Source of the DNA: Vibrio hyugaensis
GTDB lineage: Bacteria > Pseudomonadota > Gammaproteobacteria > Enterobacterales > Vibrionaceae
Length of the DNA stretch: 64,000 bases
Direction of reading: 5' to 3'
Assembly: GCF_002906655.1 (NCBI RefSeq)
Contig: NZ_CP025795.1
Span: 1,798,001 to 1,862,000 of the forward strand
Part shown: positions 18,732 to 26,909 of the stretch, in pieces
Layout of the letters: every line of letters starts with the position of its first letter
Numbering within the stretch: position 1 is the first letter of the stretch
Made by a program: the position numbers and the translations under genes
Notes under the pieces: generated by a model
Told to the model about the DNA's origin: nothing
Database searches by the model: none
Seen by the model: the letters and a program-made list of their open reading frames with translations, nothing else

Positions 18732-20201
18732 GTGTCTAACGGCGAACTGCCAAAAGACGCAGATGGGTTACAACTCAACTTTTGTAAAACATTGGCGTGT
18801 GACAACTTTGGATTGAGTGATGCGAAACGTTACGTATTGCAACATGCTAACCCTAAACGTCCGGCGATGGTATGCCGTGAATGTGGAGCTTTCCCCCCCT
18901 TACTTAACAATCGCGATGTAGTGAACGAGCTTCATCGCCTGCGACACGTTCACAGTGACGGGTTGCCTGCTTGTCGTAACGATGATTGCGACAACTTTGG
19001 ACTTTCCGTCCACACTCACAAACACCTCTACCACGCTTTCGGGTACAGTGGCGATCGCCAACGTTACCGCTGCAAAGTGTGTCAAAGTACCTTTGTCGAT
19101 AAATGGTCTGGTGCCAATAAAAAACTTCAGTTCCAAGAGAACTTGATGGGCCTGTTGTTTACCGGTTACTCGGTACGCGAGATCTGCCGTAAGCTCAGCA
19201 TCAATCCAAAAACTTTTTACGATCATGTTGATCATATTGCTAGCCGTTGCCGCCGTAAACTGGCGACCATTGATGCGCGCTGGGTAAACCATGCCGAGCA
19301 CTATGAATTAGCATCGAACTATGTTGCCTTGCAACCACACAGTAACAATGGTGTATATTGGATCGCATCAGGTGAAGCGCACTCTGGCTATATTCTGTGT
19401 CAACATGTGAACTACTCTTCTAACGATGATGCCGTCGCAACACTCGATCATAATCCTTATGATGAAGTGTCACGTTTTGTGTCTCAGGAATACACTGCCG
19501 AGGCAAGTGAAGCACCCGGTGAGCCTTCGAAGAAACTTCGTGAGCGCATCGATCAGAAATATCAAACCATTCTGGCGCGCGGCAACGTAGAGGACCCACT
19601 GGGCAACCTTTCGATATTCCATTATCCGTCAAAAGGTGCGTTAATTCGTCCACCTTACACGTCTTATGCCCACTATCTACACGTATTAGATATGTGTTGC
19701 CCAGAAAAACGTGTCTCGATTTACATGCCTCAAGATCCCCTGCTCCGCTCTGCCGCGTTGAGCGTGTGTTTATCTCGCATTCAAGAGAAAAACGTAGACT
19801 TGATGTATGTTGAAGAAGACGCTAGCTGGGATATGGCCGCACCCTTTGGCAAAGTGGATATTGCTTACATGAGTTGGTGGCGCGATCGCTGGGCGATTTC
19901 ACATCAATACGAAGCGAACAAGGGCATTTGTTACTTAGCTGGCGACAATAACGAACCTGAATCTTGGTTCAATGTAGCCACTACACGTCACATTCAATTC
20001 TATCAAAACCGTTTTCAGCTTCTGTTTGAGAGCTTCATCAACGAGCCACGTCGCAAATTAAGACCTGCTGGGATATTACCTCTTTTAGATATATTCAGAG
20101 CTTGGCATAATTTGTGCTATCAAGATAAGCAAGGGCTTACCGCCGCTCAGAGACTGAAAGTAACGGACGCACCTCTGACGATCAAACAACTGCTGTCGTA
20201 A
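18732..20201 (+). CDS. double zinc-ribbon/HTH protein of transposon ancestry
   Basis: 489 residues, GTG start with GAGGGGG seven bases upstream. The N-terminus has two tandem Cys modules of the same design: C18-x4-C23 ... C48-x2-C51 and C81-x4-C86 ... C114-x2-C117, each first half followed by DNFGL. The second reads YRCKVCQSTFVDKW, like the zinc ribbon of IS1-type InsA proteins. A helix-turn-helix follows (GYSVREICRKLSINPKTFYDHV). The rest lacks an obvious DDE catalytic core but keeps acidic and Trp-rich stretches. No terminal inverted repeats or target duplication were seen, so it may be a domesticated DNA-binding protein rather than an active element. Confidence 0.75.
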   Translation: MSNGELPKDADGLQLNFCKTLACDNFGLSDAKRYVLQHANPKRPAMVCRECGAFPPLLNNRDVVNELHRLRHVHSDGLPACRNDDCDNFGLSVHTHKHLYHAFGYSGDRQRYRCKVCQSTFVDKWSGANKKLQFQENLMGLLFTGYSVREICRKLSINPKTFYDHVDHIASRCRRKLATIDARWVNHAEHYELASNYVALQPHSNNGVYWIASGEAHSGYILCQHVNYSSNDDAVATLDHNPYDEVSRFVSQEYTAEASEAPGEPSKKLRERIDQKYQTILARGNVEDPLGNLSIFHYPSKGALIRPPYTSYAHYLHVLDMCCPEKRVSIYMPQDPLLRSAALSVCLSRIQEKNVDLMYVEEDASWDMAAPFGKVDIAYMSWWRDRWAISHQYEANKGICYLAGDNNEPESWFNVATTRHIQFYQNRFQLLFESFINEPRRKLRPAGILPLLDIFRAWHNLCYQDKQGLTAAQRLKVTDAPLTIKQLLS

Positions 20202-20279
20202 CTATTTAACACTTTGCTCATTTAAATGTGGAAAATAGATGCTGGCAACGGTATATATTACGGTACCCAATACTTTATT

Positions 20280-20301
20280 GGTGTAGCATTCTTTCTACAC
20301 C
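20280..20301 (+). other. leader hairpin before TPR gene
   Basis: Perfect seven-base stem GGTGTAG/CTACACC with loop CATTCTTT, about 75 bases upstream of the next start. Possibly part of the leader of the TPR-GGDEF pair. Confidence 0.35.
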
Positions 20302-20373
20302 TGAGATGATAGTCGCATCTAACCACATAATATTTAGGTGTAAATTCCAGTTCGATAGTCATGGATGTGAACG

Positions 20374-21858
20374 TTGGATAAAAGCCAAATTCAGCTAGAA
20401 GCAGAGCTAAACGCCCTCGATGGCCAGATAAAATCTGATCCGGAACGCGCATTTCGAATCGCCGAACAATGCAGAATTCGTGCGGAGCAAATCCTGTTTG
20501 TGGATGGCGAAATCCGTGCGTTGATCATTATGGCTCACGCTTGTTGGTGTAGCATGGATTACCGCCACGGGCTCAAGCTGGTCAAAGATGCCTACAGCCT
20601 TCAAATTCAACTCGATACCGACGATCATTTACCCGAAATTCTTCATCTCTTCGCTCTACAATACTGGGGACAAGCCAAATACTACTCAGCCCAACAATAC
20701 TGGATAAATGCGTTAGAACAATCCGCTTTAGTTGATGACATTGAAATCCAAATCGAAGCCCTTATTGGTCTTGGTAACGTATGGCGTATCACAAACGAGC
20801 ATAAGCTTGCCGCTTCCACTCACGAATTAGCGGTGCAAGTGGCAAACAGCGTCCGTATTGCGTGGCTAGAAGGCAAAGCTCGAATCCTACTCGCATGGGA
20901 TTATTACTTGCTGAATAACTTCGTTGAAATGTTAACGGTGTTAGAAGGTGCTACCGAGGTACTCCGCGACCATGATGACAATACATGGCAAGCAGAAATA
21001 TGGGATTTCAAGGGGCTTGCACTACTAGGGTTAGAACGCCTCGATGCAGCAGAAGAAGCCACTCAAAAAGCGCATCAACTCGCGATTGAACAAGACTTAA
21101 CTTGGATGAAAGCACACTCTTTCATCAGCCGAGCTCGGCTCGAATTGCTGCGAAAAAACACCGAAAGTGCAGCAACTCTGCTGCAATCTGCAGAGCAATC
21201 TGCCATGAGCTTTGATAATGGTGAACTACTTAGCCAAATCTGCTTTCAACAATCTCGTGTAGCAGAAGAACAAGGTGATTATGAAGGCGCTTTCCAAGCT
21301 TTCCAAAAATACCGCAGATATGCCCTCAAGATGCTCAAGGAGCAAACTCATCGAGTGAGCATGGATAAAGCTCGCGGTTCCAAACGCCAATTAGAACAGC
21401 GCGCAAGAAAACTCATCAACCGTATTCGAGCGCAGCATGAATACAATCCAGAAAAACAATTCTCCAACGTGGTTTCGGAAACGTACTGGTGGGAGCAATT
21501 GGTCCTGTTCAAAACAGAGCTTAAGCAATCGAACCACGCGATCATTATGATTCGCCATACGGATCCCACTTTCCTTGACGTGTGTACTGAGCTCGTCCAT
21601 TCATTAACGACGTCCAGCGATTTAATCTCTCGTTTAAGCAGTGATCGCTTAGCCATGCTTATCGCCGAAAAAGATCAAGCAGCAGAAGACTTGTACCGCA
21701 CGGTTTGCGCAATGTTAGACATTTACCCTTGGGAGCGACGTAGCTTAGCCGGCGCTAAACCGACCCTCTATCTGCAAGATATCCTGACCTTCCCGTTCAC
21801 GTTGGAGCAATTGGAAGAAAGCCACATTGAGGTAATGAAGAATGGAACAACTGCTTAG
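20374..21858 (+). CDS. TPR protein with degenerate GGDEF domain
   Basis: 494 residues. A TTG start is used because every upstream in-frame option is blocked by a stop; the ribosome site is weak. Residues 1-330 form tandem TPR-like helices (ALIGLGNVWRITNEHKLAAS, AQAE/A-type repeats), then a coiled linker (MDKARGSKRQLEQRARKL). The C-terminal 140 residues align with the GGDEF fold of the next gene, but the signature is SRLSSDRLAMLIAE where the partner has VRFGGEEFLVI. It should therefore lack cyclase activity. The stop overlaps the start of the next gene by 17 bases, so the pair is co-translated. A role as regulatory partner is inferred. Confidence 0.8.
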   Translation: MDKSQIQLEAELNALDGQIKSDPERAFRIAEQCRIRAEQILFVDGEIRALIIMAHACWCSMDYRHGLKLVKDAYSLQIQLDTDDHLPEILHLFALQYWGQAKYYSAQQYWINALEQSALVDDIEIQIEALIGLGNVWRITNEHKLAASTHELAVQVANSVRIAWLEGKARILLAWDYYLLNNFVEMLTVLEGATEVLRDHDDNTWQAEIWDFKGLALLGLERLDAAEEATQKAHQLAIEQDLTWMKAHSFISRARLELLRKNTESAATLLQSAEQSAMSFDNGELLSQICFQQSRVAEEQGDYEGAFQAFQKYRRYALKMLKEQTHRVSMDKARGSKRQLEQRARKLINRIRAQHEYNPEKQFSNVVSETYWWEQLVLFKTELKQSNHAIIMIRHTDPTFLDVCTELVHSLTTSSDLISRLSSDRLAMLIAEKDQAAEDLYRTVCAMLDIYPWERRSLAGAKPTLYLQDILTFPFTLEQLEESHIEVMKNGTTA

Positions 21859-23425
21859 TAAAGTAACCGATGCTGGCATGGACCCTTCTTCTGTTACAGG
21901 TGAAGAAGCACTGATCCTATGGGAACATATCCGCGTTCATATCGCATCAACAAATCGTGAAAAAGCTCATTGCCACATCATCAGCGCGGAATATCGCAGC
22001 AAAATCAAGCAGCTGAGTACCAGCATTGAAGAGCTTAGACAAGCTTTAGACTTACTCAAATTACCTGAAGATGTAGAAGACATTCTTTCAGTCAAAGCAA
22101 GCCTGAGCGATCGTTTGGTCGAAAAAGGCGATTACAACGCCGCATTAACGGAATACATCGCTTCCACCAACATTGCGGTGGAATACGGTTATATCGACGA
22201 ATACGTACTTGCCATTATTGGCATGGGCAACTTGTGTGATGCTTATGGCGACCATAACAAAGCGCTGCGCTACTACCAAAAGATCGACGCGATCGACCAT
22301 GCCATTGGCAGCCGTTCACTTAGATTGCGTTACAAACTGTATATGTTGGCTTGTTACATCAATTTGCAGCGTATTGGGGCGGCAACGGATCTGCTGAGTG
22401 AGTGCGAAGAATTGAGTATCTTGGTCAGTGATAAAAACCTCACCAGTCAAATTCATTTATATCGTGCCAAGCTATTGCGTTTGCAAAAAGAGTGCGACCA
22501 AGCCCTGATTGCCATTTCACATATCCAGTATGCAACCGGCAAACAGCATACTCAGTGGCTTTCAACCATGGTAAAGATTGAAACCGCTTACTGCTTAAAC
22601 GAAATCGGTCACCAATCTCTGGCAAATCTGCTTTTATCCTCGACAGGCAAGCGCATTAATGAGTATTCCTCGCCACTGATCGCCAATCGCTTTTACAATG
22701 CAATGAGCCGAGTGTGCTCTTCTCAAGGCCAATTTAAAGAAGCGCTCAACTACGAGAAAAAAGCATTCCGTGTTGAATCCGATCTCATCAAACACATCCC
22801 AATCGGTGAGCTAGGTGCTGCCCAATTACGTCGCCTCACTCGCTTTGAGTTACAGCTTAAATTGATTCTTTCTGAGATTGAAAACAAAGAGCTGAAAGAA
22901 ACCACTAAACAGCACAAAAATACCGTAGCGCAGCTACAACAAGATGTATTTACCGATCCACTCACTTCGCTGCACAACCGCCGTTGGTTAGAAGTGAAGC
23001 TGAAAGACTTGTTGTTGCATGACACGTCATTTGCACTGATGGTGATTGATATTGACCACTTCAAATCAATTAACGATGAACTGAGTCATTTAGTCGGTGA
23101 TAAAGCAATTCAGAACGTATCAAAAGAGCTGTCTGGCTACTTTAAATTCCGAGGGTCATCTTGCGTTCGCTTTGGCGGTGAAGAGTTCTTGGTGATTCTA
23201 GAAAATACCGAGCTTGCTCGCGCAGAAATGCACGCAGAAAACTACCGTGAGCGGATTTATCAATTTGGATGGCATGAGATATTAGGTGAGCGTGGCTTGA
23301 CCGTTTCCATCGGTATCACACTTCATCGTGAAGGCGAGAACACACAACGTACCTTCTATCGCGCTGATAAAGCCCTCTACCGAGCCAAGGCCAACGGCCG
23401 GAACCAAGTGTGTACGGAGCTTTAA
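21842..23425 (+). CDS. TPR-GGDEF diguanylate cyclase
   Basis: 527 residues. N-terminal TPR region (about 25-330: DYNAALTEYIAS, ALRYYQKIDAI), a coiled coil (ENKELKETTKQHKNTVAQLQ), and a GGDEF domain from about 370 with TDPLTSLHNRRW, VIDIDHFKSINDELSHLVGD and the active-site FGGEEF at about 443-448. It should make c-di-GMP from two GTP. The RxxD inhibitory site is not kept (RGSS at that place). No membrane segment is seen, so it is cytosolic. It overlaps the degenerate partner gene, suggesting a complex. A strong terminator follows. Confidence 0.92.
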   Translation: MEQLLSKVTDAGMDPSSVTGEEALILWEHIRVHIASTNREKAHCHIISAEYRSKIKQLSTSIEELRQALDLLKLPEDVEDILSVKASLSDRLVEKGDYNAALTEYIASTNIAVEYGYIDEYVLAIIGMGNLCDAYGDHNKALRYYQKIDAIDHAIGSRSLRLRYKLYMLACYINLQRIGAATDLLSECEELSILVSDKNLTSQIHLYRAKLLRLQKECDQALIAISHIQYATGKQHTQWLSTMVKIETAYCLNEIGHQSLANLLLSSTGKRINEYSSPLIANRFYNAMSRVCSSQGQFKEALNYEKKAFRVESDLIKHIPIGELGAAQLRRLTRFELQLKLILSEIENKELKETTKQHKNTVAQLQQDVFTDPLTSLHNRRWLEVKLKDLLLHDTSFALMVIDIDHFKSINDELSHLVGDKAIQNVSKELSGYFKFRGSSCVRFGGEEFLVILENTELARAEMHAENYRERIYQFGWHEILGERGLTVSIGITLHREGENTQRTFYRADKALYRAKANGRNQVCTEL

Positions 23426-23435
23426 AGCAATCAAT

Positions 23436-23468
23436 AAAAAACGCCCCAGCATCAACTGGGGCGTTTTC
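23436..23468. terminator. bidirectional terminator
   Basis: Twelve-base stem AAAACGCCCCAG/CTGGGGCGTTTT with loop CATCAA, serving the cyclase gene and the convergent EamA gene. Confidence 0.9.
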
Positions 23469-23488
23469 TTTGGATTCAATCAACAATA

Positions 23489-24379
23489 TTACAGGAAGAA
23501 AAGCGAAATACCGCCTAGCGCCACCAAGGTTCCGATAACGCTCCTCACCCCAACCTTCTCGCCGCGCAAAACATAAATCACTAGGATGAACAGCGGACTA
23601 GTCGCAATAAGGGTTTGTGCTATCGCTGGGTTAGCATATTTCAACGCAATTTGTTGTAGCCAGAGCGCTAAAAATGTCCCAACAAAAATAGCAAGCAATA
23701 GCCACCCCATGGCTTTATTCCCCATCGAAGTCATGTGCTGTTTAATACTTTTAAACGGCGTAGGTTCCACAAACTTAATCACCATACACACTGCCAATAC
23801 ACCAATACTCAATCGAATCAAAGCACCTAGCAAAGGGGGCAAGTCACCAGCGACAAGAGCATAGTGAGAGATCACCACACCTGATGCTTGACAGACACTG
23901 GCCAGTAAACCGAAACCAATACCACTCCAATTAATCGCTTCGCCCGATGATGATGGTTGGAAAACGACAAAAGTCACCGCTGCGGTTGTTACCACCACAC
24001 CCAACCAACTTTGCAAAGTTAACTCAGAACCTAGAAAGACCAAAGCAAGCACACCAGACAACGGCGGAGCTAAAGATTCCAACAGTAAGGTTTTGTTCGG
24101 TCCAATGCGCTTCAATGCGGCAAAGTAGGCGGAATCCCCAATGGCAATACCGATCACACCGGAAACCGCCAATACGGCAAGGTGTATCGGTTCAATGTGT
24201 GTCGGCAAGCTTTGTGGCAAAAATGGCATGACCACCAACATCATCATTGACGCAATGATCCCTTTAACAATGTTCAACTGCATCGCTGAAAAACGATGGC
24301 TGAACTGACTGTATATCCACGTAGCCACAGCCCAAACAGCCGCGGCACTGATTGCGGCGATCTCACCAGAATATTGCAC
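23489..24379 (-). CDS. EamA/DMT-family transporter
   Basis: 296 residues with ten predicted membrane helices in two EamA repeats, for example GVIGIAIGDSAYFAALKRIG with LESLAPPLSGVLAL in the first and LWLQQIALKYANPAIAQTLI in the second. The family exports metabolites or amino acids across the inner membrane; the substrate cannot be told. Start is GTG at 24379 with AAGGAG seven bases upstream. It is a single-gene unit sharing a terminator with the cyclase gene. Confidence 0.88.
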   Translation of the reverse strand: MQYSGEIAAISAAAVWAVATWIYSQFSHRFSAMQLNIVKGIIASMMMLVVMPFLPQSLPTHIEPIHLAVLAVSGVIGIAIGDSAYFAALKRIGPNKTLLLESLAPPLSGVLALVFLGSELTLQSWLGVVVTTAAVTFVVFQPSSSGEAINWSGIGFGLLASVCQASGVVISHYALVAGDLPPLLGALIRLSIGVLAVCMVIKFVEPTPFKSIKQHMTSMGNKAMGWLLLAIFVGTFLALWLQQIALKYANPAIAQTLIATSPLFILVIYVLRGEKVGVRSVIGTLVALGGISLFFL

Positions 24380-24525
24380 TGCTTACTCCTTCGTATTGCA
24401 TGCCGTATATCTCATTAACAACGAATCAAATTATAAATAGCTTGATTCAATCATTGTTCTATCAAATACTTAAACAGTTAATTTACGTAAGTTTTTCCAT
24501 TTGGCAACAAGCACAGGGAAGTAAG

Positions 24526-24912
24526 ATGTTTTTAGACTATTTTGCACTTGGGTTACTCATTTTCGTTGCTTTAGTTATCTTCTACGGAATCATTGTGATT
24601 CACGATATTCCTTATGAAATAGCAAAAGAGCGCGAGCACCCTCACCAAGATGCGATTCATTACGCAGGCTGGGTCAGCCTTTTCACTCTTCATGCACTTT
24701 GGCCATTCCTTTGGATTTGGGCAACGTTGTGGCGCAAAGAGCGAGGCTGGGGCTTCAAACAACTCGAACAAGAAACGCATGATATCCATCATCGTCTTGA
24801 AGAGCTAATTGATGAAGTCAATGAACTGAAAAAAGAAGTGTCAACGTTAAAAGGTGAAAAGCCTGTACAAAACACTCCAGTACAAAAAGAACAAGGTAAG
24901 GAGGAACAATAA
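24526..24912 (+). CDS. DUF3302 inner-membrane protein (YiaW-like)
   Basis: 128 residues starting MFLDYFALGLLIFVALVIFY. There are two membrane helices (about 5-27 and 48-66) and a cytosolic coiled-coil tail (DIHHRLEELIDEVNELKKEV). A longer reading frame opens upstream, but AGGGAAG directly before the ATG at 24526 and the family start decide for this one. The stop overlaps the HlyD-family gene start by one base (TAATG). In E. coli the same pair is yiaW-yiaV, which supports a shared export-related role. Its job is unknown. Confidence 0.88.
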   Translation: MFLDYFALGLLIFVALVIFYGIIVIHDIPYEIAKEREHPHQDAIHYAGWVSLFTLHALWPFLWIWATLWRKERGWGFKQLEQETHDIHHRLEELIDEVNELKKEVSTLKGEKPVQNTPVQKEQGKEEQ

Positions 24913-26042
24913 TGGATTTACTACTGGTTCTGACTTACGCCGCGCTGTGTATCGCGATTTTTAAAATTTTTAATATACCACTCAATAAATGGACCGTACC
25001 AACTGCCGTATTAGGTGGTGTTGTGCTTGTCGGTACATTGATCTTATTGATGAACTACAACCACCCGTTCACGCAAATTGGTAACCAAGTGTTCTCAACC
25101 ACACCTGTCGTATCTGGCGTTCGTGGCCGAGTGATTGAAGTACCTGTACAACCAAACCAACCTCTGCAAAAAGGCGATGTACTTTTCCGTATTGACCCAG
25201 TACCTTTCCAAGCCGAAGTCGATAGACTACGTGCAAAAGTGAAAGAAGCAAGCCAAGGTGCACTTGGTTTAGAATCTAGCGTGCAAGAAGCTGAAGCAGC
25301 CGTGCTAAAAGCGCTTGCAGAACGTGATAAAGCACAACGCGAATTCGACCGTTACCAGCGTGGCTTCGACCGTGGTGCATTCACAGAACAACAATTGGAT
25401 ACTCGTCGCCAAGCATTTAAAGCCGCACAAGCCGCTTTAGAAGTCGCGCAATCTAAACAAGAACAAGCACAAATCGCCTTGGACTCAGAAGTTGGTGGAG
25501 AGAATACGCAAGTCGCCTCACTATTGGCAGAGCTAAGAAAAGCTGAGTTCAATCTAGAGCAAACCGTGGTTACCGCACCAACCGATGGTTACGTTACACA
25601 GTTAGCTCTGCGACCAGGTGTTATGGCGGTACCTTTACCGCTAGCACCGGTAATGACATTTGTGCATACCGAAGAAAAGCTCTATACGGCAGCCTTTCGT
25701 CAAAACTCATTACAGCGCCTTGAGCCAGGATTTGAAGCCGAGTTTATGTTCCGAGCTCTACCGGGCAACGTGTTTAAAGGCGAAGTTGTTGAAGTGCTAC
25801 CAGCGATTGGTGAGAGTCAATTCCAAGCCCGTGGTTCACTGCTGGGCACAGAAGCACTGCGCACTAGCGGTCGCGTATTTGTTACCTTAAAAATCACCGA
25901 TGACCTAGAAGAGTACCACCTACCTATGGGTACGGCAGTAGAGGTGGCGGTTTACTCGGACAGTTTCACCCATGTGTCTATCATGCGTAAGGTTCTTATT
26001 CGTATGAAGAGCTGGCAAAACTACCTATACCTAGATCATTAA
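24912..26042 (+). CDS. HlyD-family membrane fusion protein (YiaV-like)
   Basis: 376 residues. An N-terminal membrane anchor (about 2-45), then a biotinyl-lipoyl half (VSGVRGRVIEVPVQPNQPLQ, KGDVLFRIDPVPFQ), a long alpha-hairpin (EAEAAVLKALAERDKAQREF to about 200), the second lipoyl half (TVVTAPTDGYVTQLALRPG) and a beta-barrel. It acts as the periplasmic adaptor of an export pump. No ABC or MFS pump is adjacent; only the DUF3302 partner precedes it, as in E. coli yiaWV. Confidence 0.9.
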   Translation: MDLLLVLTYAALCIAIFKIFNIPLNKWTVPTAVLGGVVLVGTLILLMNYNHPFTQIGNQVFSTTPVVSGVRGRVIEVPVQPNQPLQKGDVLFRIDPVPFQAEVDRLRAKVKEASQGALGLESSVQEAEAAVLKALAERDKAQREFDRYQRGFDRGAFTEQQLDTRRQAFKAAQAALEVAQSKQEQAQIALDSEVGGENTQVASLLAELRKAEFNLEQTVVTAPTDGYVTQLALRPGVMAVPLPLAPVMTFVHTEEKLYTAAFRQNSLQRLEPGFEAEFMFRALPGNVFKGEVVEVLPAIGESQFQARGSLLGTEALRTSGRVFVTLKITDDLEEYHLPMGTAVEVAVYSDSFTHVSIMRKVLIRMKSWQNYLYLDH

Positions 26043-26073
26043 TTTAACGAACAAAAATCGTACTAAAAAGTGT

Positions 26074-26102
26074 AATCAGGGGCTGACAGTTGGCCCCTGA
26101 TT
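26074..26102 (+). terminator. hairpin terminator after HlyD gene
   Basis: Ten-base stem AATCAGGGGC/GCCCCTGATT with a nine-base loop. The T run after it is short. Confidence 0.65.
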
Positions 26103-26152
26103 GCGTTCTAGCCATCCAGACAGATAGCATTCCCACTTTTATCAATATTCTG

Positions 26153-26158
26153 TATAAT
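26153..26158 (+). promoter_or_regulatory. probable promoter of ECF transporter operon
   Basis: Perfect -10 TATAAT; the -35 region (TTCCCA) is weak. It lies about 200 bases before the S-component start, leaving a long leader (about 26165-26354). No TPP, FMN, cobalamin or preQ1 riboswitch pattern was recognised in the leader. Confidence 0.45.
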
Positions 26159-26354
26159 GCGCGCCTTATTTTTGATGCTTGCTGTAAAACTAAGCCAGTC
26201 AAAAGGATGCGTGAATCCAATCACACATTTCTTGAAGAAAGATAGAGCAAACAATAAGCAGCTTGGTTGTTTCCAAACTTTGTTACACAATCAGCGCTAT
26301 AAAAACAAAGCAAGTGAACGTTCTTTAAAATCGACAATTGAACTGAGGTTATCT

Positions 26355-26903
26355 ATGAATCTTTCTGCTAAAACCGTAGTGGTTATTGCAATCGGTGCTG
26401 CACTTTACGGTATTGGTGGTTTGCCAATGTTTGGCATCCCTGTATTTGCAAACACGACGCTAAAACCAGCAATGGCGGTATTGGCACTGTTCTCTGTATT
26501 ATTTGGTCCGCTTGTTGGTTTTCTTGTTGGCTTTATCGGCCACTGGGTAACAGACTTATTTGCAGGCTGGGGCGTATGGCTAACTTGGGTACTCGGTTCA
26601 GGTATAGTCGGTTTGATTATCGGTCTTTTCCCTTCTCTAACACGTAATCGCTTAGAGACAGGTGACTTCAATATGAAAGATTTCGCGTTGTTCGTGGTGC
26701 TTGCTCTATTGGGCAACGTATTTGGTTACGGTTGCTCAGCCTTCCTTGACACCATTTTGTACGCAGAACCGTTCACTAAGGTCTTCACTCAACTGTCGAT
26801 CATCGCGTTGGGTAACACCCTTCTTATTGCTATTGTGGGCTTCTTCATTCTTAAATCTGTCGCAAAACGTAACAAGCAGAGCCGCAACTTAACAGAGGCT
26901 TAA
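26355..26903 (+). CDS. ECF transporter S component (UPF0397 type)
   Basis: 182 residues, five or six membrane helices, starting [20 protein letters not shown]. The [10 protein letters not shown] stretch near helix 1 fits S components. This ATG is chosen over an upstream frame opening because GAGG lies seven bases before it and the family starts here. It binds the substrate for an energy-coupling-factor importer; the UPF0397 substrate is unsettled and probably a vitamin or its precursor. It is followed seven bases later by the ATPase gene. Confidence 0.88.
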   Translation: MNLSAKTVVVIAIGAALYGIGGLPMFGIPVFANTTLKPAMAVLALFSVLFGPLVGFLVGFIGHWVTDLFAGWGVWLTWVLGSGIVGLIIGLFPSLTRNRLETGDFNMKDFALFVVLALLGNVFGYGCSAFLDTILYAEPFTKVFTQLSIIALGNTLLIAIVGFFILKSVAKRNKQSRNLTEA

Positions 26904-26909
26904 TGTCGA

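Noticed and set aside
26159..26354. Known riboswitch in the ECF operon leader
   Set aside because: No TPP, FMN, cobalamin or preQ1 core motif could be found by eye, so none is claimed.
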